A stretch of DNA of 20,561 bases from Sulfurimonadaceae bacterium. Its GTDB lineage: Bacteria; Campylobacterota; Campylobacteria; Campylobacterales; Sulfurimonadaceae. Below the pieces are notes generated by a model. It saw only the letters and a list, made by a program, of their open reading frames with translations, was not told the origin of the DNA and did not search any database. Where the stretch lies: contig JAUWRZ010000001.1 of assembly GCA_030610325.1 (NCBI GenBank), forward strand, positions 1 through 20,561, given 5' to 3'. Every line of letters starts with the position of its first letter. Position 1 is the first letter of the stretch. A program made the position numbers and the translations under genes. Positions 16,081-20,561 of this stretch are shown piece after piece.

Positions 16081-17904
16081 CTAGCGTTCTATCTTCTCTT
16101 CTATATAACTTTTCACCTCTTTGACCACCGCCTCATCTTCTGCCATATCTACCCAAAGAAACCTTTTTCCACTTTGACTCTTTCCTGTCAGAAGATCACC
16201 ACTTTGACGAAACCTCAGATCTAGTTGTGCGATATCAAAACCGTTGTCAGTCGTTGTAAAAGCGTCCAGACGTTCACTTCCATCTTGATTTGTAAAGAGG
16301 TAGCAGTAGCCCTTTAGACCTGTTCGACTGACACGACCGCGAAGTTGATGCAGAGTCGAGAGACCCAGACGTTCTGCACCCACGATGACCACTGTACTTA
16401 GGCGTGGTAAAGAGATACCCACTTCGACTACCGTAGTCGCCAAAAGGATGTTCCCCTTCTCACGAAAATCAAGTAAGACCTGCTCTTTGGCCTTATCTTT
16501 TCCATGTGTGACATACACCTCCTCAAAGCGCGTCTCCCAAAATGAACGTGCTTCTTCTATACTTTGATAGTTCAATGCTTCACTCTGTTCGACAAGGGGA
16601 TAGACAAGCAGGACCTGATGTTGCAATGCCACCTCTGCCTTGATATGCTCCATCAGAGCCGGAAAGTCTGCTTTATGGATGATGTCAGTCGTGATATCCT
16701 TCTTAAACGGTGTCTGCGTGATAAGGCTGACATCGATATGTGCCGAGTCGATCATCGCCTGAGTCCGGGGTATCGGCGTCGCAGAGAACTGAAGAAGATG
16801 GGGACGCTTCTGCTCTGAAGCGATGAGTTTCTCCAGCCGATTTCGCTGAGCTGTACCAAAACGATGCTGCTCATCGATCATGACCAATGCCGCCTCCGGA
16901 AGATCCCTGTAAAGTAGCGCATGTGTCCCTACTATGAGATCATACTCATCAAGACTCTGCTTCTTTTTTGTCTTATTGGTGACTAATACAACACGGATAG
17001 AGGGAAGGTGTTTATGCGCTTCTTCAAAAAGCTGATTTGCCAAAATAGTCGTCGGTGCCATCAAAATAGACCTATGCGGCCTTGCCATCATCACAGCAGC
17101 CAGGATGACCATCGTCTTACCCGAACCCACATCCCCAACGATCATACGCCGTGCTGCAGTCTCTTTAAGCAGATCATCTTTGATATCACCAATGGTCGTT
17201 AGCTGCTCCGGAGTCAGTGTAAACGGTAGAGTCTTACTCCAGGCTTCCCAGGCACCGCTAAGCTGATGTAACGCAGTGAAATGATGCCTCTTTTGTCTCA
17301 GACGCTGCATATAGTCAAAAAGTTCACTAAACTTTAAGGCATATAGCGCCTCTTGTGTGTACCCTTCCCCACTTCTATATAAAGGTTCGTCTGATGGAAA
17401 ATGGATCTTCATCACAAGAGTGATGACCTTCTCCGGCAAACCAGCTTCTGATAGAGCCTTTTGAGTGATATGCCGTGCCACCAGTCGGCCCATGACATCT
17501 GTACGCAGTGCTGTCTTATATCTAGGGGTCATCGCTCCGACCGAAGTGACCTTTTGCGGATGTGTCATCTGGCAACGCCCACCTGCACACTCGATCTTTC
17601 CATAGAGATAGTAGCGCTCATCTACGATGAACTGACGCAACATATAGGGTTTTGGACGAAAGATGACAGCCTCGATCTTATGACCGAAATTGTGGACAAA
17701 TAGTGAGAGTTGTAAAGTATGTGCTGTTCGCGATACCGCTTCGACGGTAGCGTCTATGGTCTGAGACTGATGTTCATAAAGGGTAGGTCTCAAACGCCGG
17801 TCGTCATAACCAGAAGGAGCCAAAAGTGCAAGACCGATGACGTTCTCTATGTTTAAGCGCTGAAATCTCTCCCGATCAGCTTTTTCATTAGCAAGTATCG
17901 ACAT
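16081..17904 (-). CDS. recG: ATP-dependent DNA helicase RecG
   Basis: The protein has 607 aa. RecG remodels stalled replication forks and branch-migrates Holliday junctions. Residues 1–130 form the wedge/OB region (YYLYGKIE, then AMTPRYK). The helicase core has Walker A GDVGSGKT (257–264), TTILANQLFEEA, the DEQH box (344–347), SATPIPRT (374–381), and the C-terminal LLATTVVEVGISLP and HQLRGRVSRTGLKGYCYL. At about 600 residues it is shorter than the roughly 690 aa of E. coli RecG, as expected for this phylum. The core is intact. It is the last gene of the DUF302–mqnC–M16–recG run, 72 nt after the M16 stop. That gap holds a short stem (GTGTCAT/ATGATAC, 17950–17935), and an AAGGTG lies about 12 nt before the start, so translation may be weak. 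Confidence 0.95.
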   Translation of the reverse strand: MSILANEKADRERFQRLNIENVIGLALLAPSGYDDRRLRPTLYEHQSQTIDATVEAVSRTAHTLQLSLFVHNFGHKIEAVIFRPKPYMLRQFIVDERYYLYGKIECAGGRCQMTHPQKVTSVGAMTPRYKTALRTDVMGRLVARHITQKALSEAGLPEKVITLVMKIHFPSDEPLYRSGEGYTQEALYALKFSELFDYMQRLRQKRHHFTALHQLSGAWEAWSKTLPFTLTPEQLTTIGDIKDDLLKETAARRMIVGDVGSGKTMVILAAVMMARPHRSILMAPTTILANQLFEEAHKHLPSIRVVLVTNKTKKKQSLDEYDLIVGTHALLYRDLPEAALVMIDEQHRFGTAQRNRLEKLIASEQKRPHLLQFSATPIPRTQAMIDSAHIDVSLITQTPFKKDITTDIIHKADFPALMEHIKAEVALQHQVLLVYPLVEQSEALNYQSIEEARSFWETRFEEVYVTHGKDKAKEQVLLDFREKGNILLATTVVEVGISLPRLSTVVIVGAERLGLSTLHQLRGRVSRTGLKGYCYLFTNQDGSERLDAFTTTDNGFDIAQLDLRFRQSGDLLTGKSQSGKRFLWVDMAEDEAVVKEVKSYIEEKIER

Positions 17905-17976
17905 ATGGTAGTCTACACCTTTTTTAAAGATCGCGTATCATCTATGACACGGTGCAATAAAGAGCCCACTTAAGGC

Positions 17977-19284
17977 TTATTTACTCTCGTCCTTCGCCTC
18001 ATCTTCAGCAGTGACGATCGCAAAACTAAGGTCTAGTATCTCTTTATGTCCATATATATACGCATTGAGATCATCCAGAGAGAGCGTACGGATCTTCTCA
18101 AGCTCCGCTTTTGAGTAGCCAAGTTCTTCACCCTTATAAAACTCCATAAAAGTGCGCGAAAGCCGCTGTGAAAGAGTCTCGACATGAAGCGGTTCCGAAC
18201 CAAGCAGAAACTTTTTCGCCTGATCGAGTTCCTCTTGCGTCACCCCTTTGGTGACAAAAGTGTCGATGACCTCTTTGACTGTACTCTTTGCCTCCTCAAG
18301 GGAGTCGATCTTTGTCTGTAGATAACCCATGAAGTAACTGTTCGAATTGCTTACATTCACACGGGCATACGCAGAGTATGCCAGACCTCTTTTGACCCGG
18401 ATCTCTTCCATCAGCCTACTGCCGAAGCCACCTGTACCCAGAATGTAAGTCGCGACTCTTGCTTTATGGTAAGCTTCATCGCCGACTTTAAGCTCATACG
18501 GTGATCCAAAATAGACATAGGCCTGATCAGTCGTGCGCAGCAGGACCTGCTCTTGTGGTGTAGCCGCTGCCATATAATGTCCAAGAGTGCCTACACTCCC
18601 TTTTTCGAGTATCTCAAGCAGACCGGTAGCATGTTCACGGACCTCTTCGGATGTGATATCACCCCCAACGACAAGTATAGCCCGGGATAAGACCATGTGC
18701 TCTTTTAGAAAATGCTTGACATCATCTGTCGTGATAGCCTCAACACTCTCTTTAGTCCCTATCGCAGGATCAGCCAATGGTGTCTTAGCGAACAGCATGC
18801 TCTTTAAAAGCTGATTGGCGACATAGTCATAATCGTTCTCTTTACGGGTGATCGAACCTATGGTCACAGCTTTTACTTTTCCAAGACTCTCTTCGGTCAG
18901 GTTAGGCTCTTGCAAAAGTGCCCTAAGTAACTCTACACCCGCAGCGAACTCCTCTTTAAGTGAACCCATCTCCAAGACCAGTGTCTCCGTCCCGGTACTT
19001 GCACTCATATGAATAGCTTTAGCATCAAGAGCCTTGGCAAACCCGATACTACCTAGACTTTTAGTCCCCTCGTTCATCATCTTCGCACTTAGCTTGGCTA
19101 AGCCAGTATGATCACCATCTGCGATAGAGCCACCATTACGAAAGATAAGCTGCATAGAGCTGATCGGAAGCCGCGTATCCTGTTCATAGATCAACGGTAC
19201 TTTGACCCCTTTTACTTCAAGAAAATCCAGTTGTGTTCCCATTATTACCTGCCCAAATAAAATAATCGCTAAGATGATCCTCAT
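17977..19284 (-). CDS. M16-family peptidase homolog lacking the HxxEH zinc site
   Basis: The protein has 435 aa. A short signal-like hydrophobic N-terminus (MRIILAIILFGQVIMG) suggests export to the periplasm. The two M16 half-domains are recognisable: LIFRNGGSIADGDHTGLAKL, and later LGTGGFGSRLMEEIRVKRGL with LAYSAYA (301–307), the C-terminal R/Y-type motif. In the first half, the position of the catalytic H-x-x-E-H reads KLSAK (64–68), so both His ligands and the Glu are missing. By analogy with heterodimeric M16 proteins, it could be a non-catalytic subunit that needs an active partner, or a chaperone-like protein. Its ATG overlaps the mqnC stop by 4 nt, and recG follows. I assign no gene symbol because function and substrate are unknown. 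Confidence 0.85.
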   Translation of the reverse strand: MRIILAIILFGQVIMGTQLDFLEVKGVKVPLIYEQDTRLPISSMQLIFRNGGSIADGDHTGLAKLSAKMMNEGTKSLGSIGFAKALDAKAIHMSASTGTETLVLEMGSLKEEFAAGVELLRALLQEPNLTEESLGKVKAVTIGSITRKENDYDYVANQLLKSMLFAKTPLADPAIGTKESVEAITTDDVKHFLKEHMVLSRAILVVGGDITSEEVREHATGLLEILEKGSVGTLGHYMAAATPQEQVLLRTTDQAYVYFGSPYELKVGDEAYHKARVATYILGTGGFGSRLMEEIRVKRGLAYSAYARVNVSNSNSYFMGYLQTKIDSLEEAKSTVKEVIDTFVTKGVTQEELDQAKKFLLGSEPLHVETLSQRLSRTFMEFYKGEELGYSKAELEKIRTLSLDDLNAYIYGHKEILDLSFAIVTAEDEAKDESK

Positions 19285-20330
19285 GCGAATAACTCCAGTG
19301 TCTCATACGCTGTATTACGAATAGCCGGGATCTCATCGAGATCATCGATCAGCCGTACCATCTCCTCTTTTGCCATCCTAAACCCTGCACCCGCACTGCG
19401 GACTACGTTCTCTTCCATCATCGTCGAGCCCAGGTCGTTCGCACCGTAAAGCAGTGCCATCTGTCCGATGTAAGGCCCCTGTGTCACCCATGAACTCTGT
19501 ATGTTACGGACATTGTCAAGATAAAGTCGTGCTACCGCTAAAAGACGTAAATAGCGGTTTGATGACGGCTTCTTGATATCGGGGATCTCCTCCATCAGCT
19601 GCGTGTTCTGACCCTGAAACGACCACATGATAAAGGCTCTGAAGCCACCTGTCTCATCCTGAAGACGACGGACCATATCAAAGTGCTCGATGATCTCCTC
19701 ATCCGTCTCGACCGTACCATACATCATCGTAGCTGTAGACTTGATACCAAGTTTATGGGCTTTACGGTGAATATCGATCCACACTTCTGAATCGATCTTT
19801 TTCGGAGCGATGATATCGCGTACCCTATCACTCAATATCTCTGCTCCCGCACCAGGGATGGAGGAGAGGCCTGTATCGTTCAGACGTGGCAGCGTCACAT
19901 CCAGAGATATATGCGATACTTTTGCGATAAAATCGATCTCGATGGCAGAAAACCCGTGGATCGTGATCATCGGGTACTTGGTATGGATATGTTCGACGAG
20001 GTCCTCATACCACTCTATCTTCAATTTCGGATGGACCCCACCCTGAAACAGGATCTGCGTGCCACCGATCTCAAGCAGCTCATCGATCTTCTCATCGATC
20101 TCATCAAAGGTAAGGACATAAGCATCATCATCCTTGGCATGACGATAGAATGCACAGAACTTACAGTCGACCCAACAGACATTCGTATAGTTGATGTTAC
20201 GGTCTACGACAAAAGTCGTTATCCCTTTAGGGTGCAGCTCTTTCTTACGTGCTGTCGCCATCTTTCCAAGCTCTTTAAGGTCGCCCTCTCTTATGAGGTG
20301 AAGCGCCTCCTCTTTAGTCATTCTCTGCAT
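19281..20330 (-). CDS. mqnC: Cyclic dehypoxanthine futalosine synthase (radical SAM)
   Basis: The protein has about 349 aa. MqnC converts dehypoxanthine futalosine to its cyclic form in the futalosine route to menaquinone, the main quinone of this phylum. The radical-SAM CX3CX2C cluster is visible as CWVDCKFC near residues 52–59, preceded by RNINYTN. Further family motifs are LFQGGVHPKLKIEWYEDL, LPRLNDTGLSSIPGAGAEIL and MMYGTVETDEE. The length is typical. Three start codons compete: GTG at 20333, ATG at 20330 and ATG at 20321. I chose ATG 20330, which touches the stop of the upstream gene. The stop overlaps the M16 homolog by 4 nt. No strong Shine-Dalgarno is seen, consistent with translational coupling. 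Confidence 0.95.
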   Translation of the reverse strand: MQRMTKEEALHLIREGDLKELGKMATARKKELHPKGITTFVVDRNINYTNVCWVDCKFCAFYRHAKDDDAYVLTFDEIDEKIDELLEIGGTQILFQGGVHPKLKIEWYEDLVEHIHTKYPMITIHGFSAIEIDFIAKVSHISLDVTLPRLNDTGLSSIPGAGAEILSDRVRDIIAPKKIDSEVWIDIHRKAHKLGIKSTATMMYGTVETDEEIIEHFDMVRRLQDETGGFRAFIMWSFQGQNTQLMEEIPDIKKPSSNRYLRLLAVARLYLDNVRNIQSSWVTQGPYIGQMALLYGANDLGSTMMEENVVRSAGAGFRMAKEEMVRLIDDLDEIPAIRNTAYETLELFA

Positions 20331-20561
20331 CACTTACTCTTTGTCCCGGCTTTAGTGGTGATCTTATCAAGAGCCCCATCAAGGCCTTTGAAAAGCTTAG
20401 GTGCATCGATATCATGCTGTCTCTTAAGCCATGTCCCATCACGATAAGCGATCTTTACTTTTGTATCACTATCCTCATAGACCAGTACACGAAGCGGAAG
20501 GTCCAGTCCGGCTCTGATATCTTGCTGCATAAACAACGTGCCCATCTTCGGATTGCCAAAG
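20330..20561 (-). CDS. DUF302-like protein, C-terminal part (runs off the right edge)
   Basis: The frame is open to the window edge, so only the last 77 codons are visible. The sequence FGNPKMGTLFMQQDIRAGLD, then LPLRVLVYEDSDTKVKIAYRDG, matches the C-terminal core of DUF302 proteins. These are small α/β-fold proteins of unclear function, often periplasmic or linked to redox and metal stress. The internal ATG at 20545 is not the real start, since FGNPK before it belongs to the family pattern. The tail is lysine-rich. The stop TGA overlaps the mqnC start region, so both share a transcript coming from the right. The family is moderately sure and the role unknown. Confidence 0.75.
   Translation of the reverse strand, partial: FGNPKMGTLFMQQDIRAGLDLPLRVLVYEDSDTKVKIAYRDGTWLKRQHDIDAPKLFKGLDGALDKITTKAGTKSK

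Noticed and set aside
19911..20447. Plus-strand open frame (178 codons) opposite mqnC
   Set aside because: mqnC is intact and unmistakable on the other strand; the frame shows no protein features.
1..20561. tRNA, rRNA, CRISPR array, insertion sequence or attachment site
   Set aside because: Read on both strands, the spacers (largest about 246 bp) show no cloverleaf, regular spaced repeats, transposase fragments or terminal inverted repeats.

Overview
The window looks like chromosome of a member of the Campylobacterota (epsilonproteobacteria), probably a free-living, Sulfurimonas- or Sulfurovum-like lineage. Three things point there. The block lon–bamD on the minus strand, divergent from fliW–proC on the plus strand, is the arrangement known around Cj1073c–Cj1076 of Campylobacter jejuni. 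MqnC shows a futalosine-type menaquinone pathway. The prepilins have the short A|FT(M)xEL cleavage site common in this phylum. The genus is inference.

Layout. 1–677 is the N-terminal part of lon and 728–1513 is bamD, both minus. 1760–2909 is fliW and proC, overlapping, plus. 3115–15321 is the accessory heart of the window. It holds two giant secreted proteins in tandem (1768 and 1526 aa), followed without a gap by three prepilin-like minor pilins. 15469–16011 is the ribosome hibernation factor hpf. 16081–20561 is a minus-strand operon read from the right edge: DUF302-like gene, mqnC, an M16 peptidase-like gene and recG.

The five-gene plus-strand locus reads as a minor-pilin and tip-protein cassette. 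The giants share a homologous C-terminal region of about 990 residues but carry unrelated N-terminal heads. The second giant overlaps the first pilin gene, and the pilin genes overlap or nearly touch. The last pilin lacks Glu5, as GspK, PilX and MshP do. Order and protein types recall the MshD/O/P/Q part of MSHA pilus loci or the fimU–pilVWX–pilY1 cassette. No motor ATPase, platform protein, peptidase or major pilin is present, so the cassette must use machinery encoded elsewhere.

The most striking signal is the bacterial N-glycosylation sequon D/E-X-N-X-S/T. By eye I count 44 in the five proteins of this locus (20, 17, 3, 3 and 1), against one in all flanking genes together. About a dozen sites are conserved between the giants. 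I infer a heavily N-glycosylated pilus-tip adhesin system. The two giants also have duplicated promoter regions with a shared TTAAGAATC box at the −35 position, and the second giant has a long leader with a G-rich element and competing stems.
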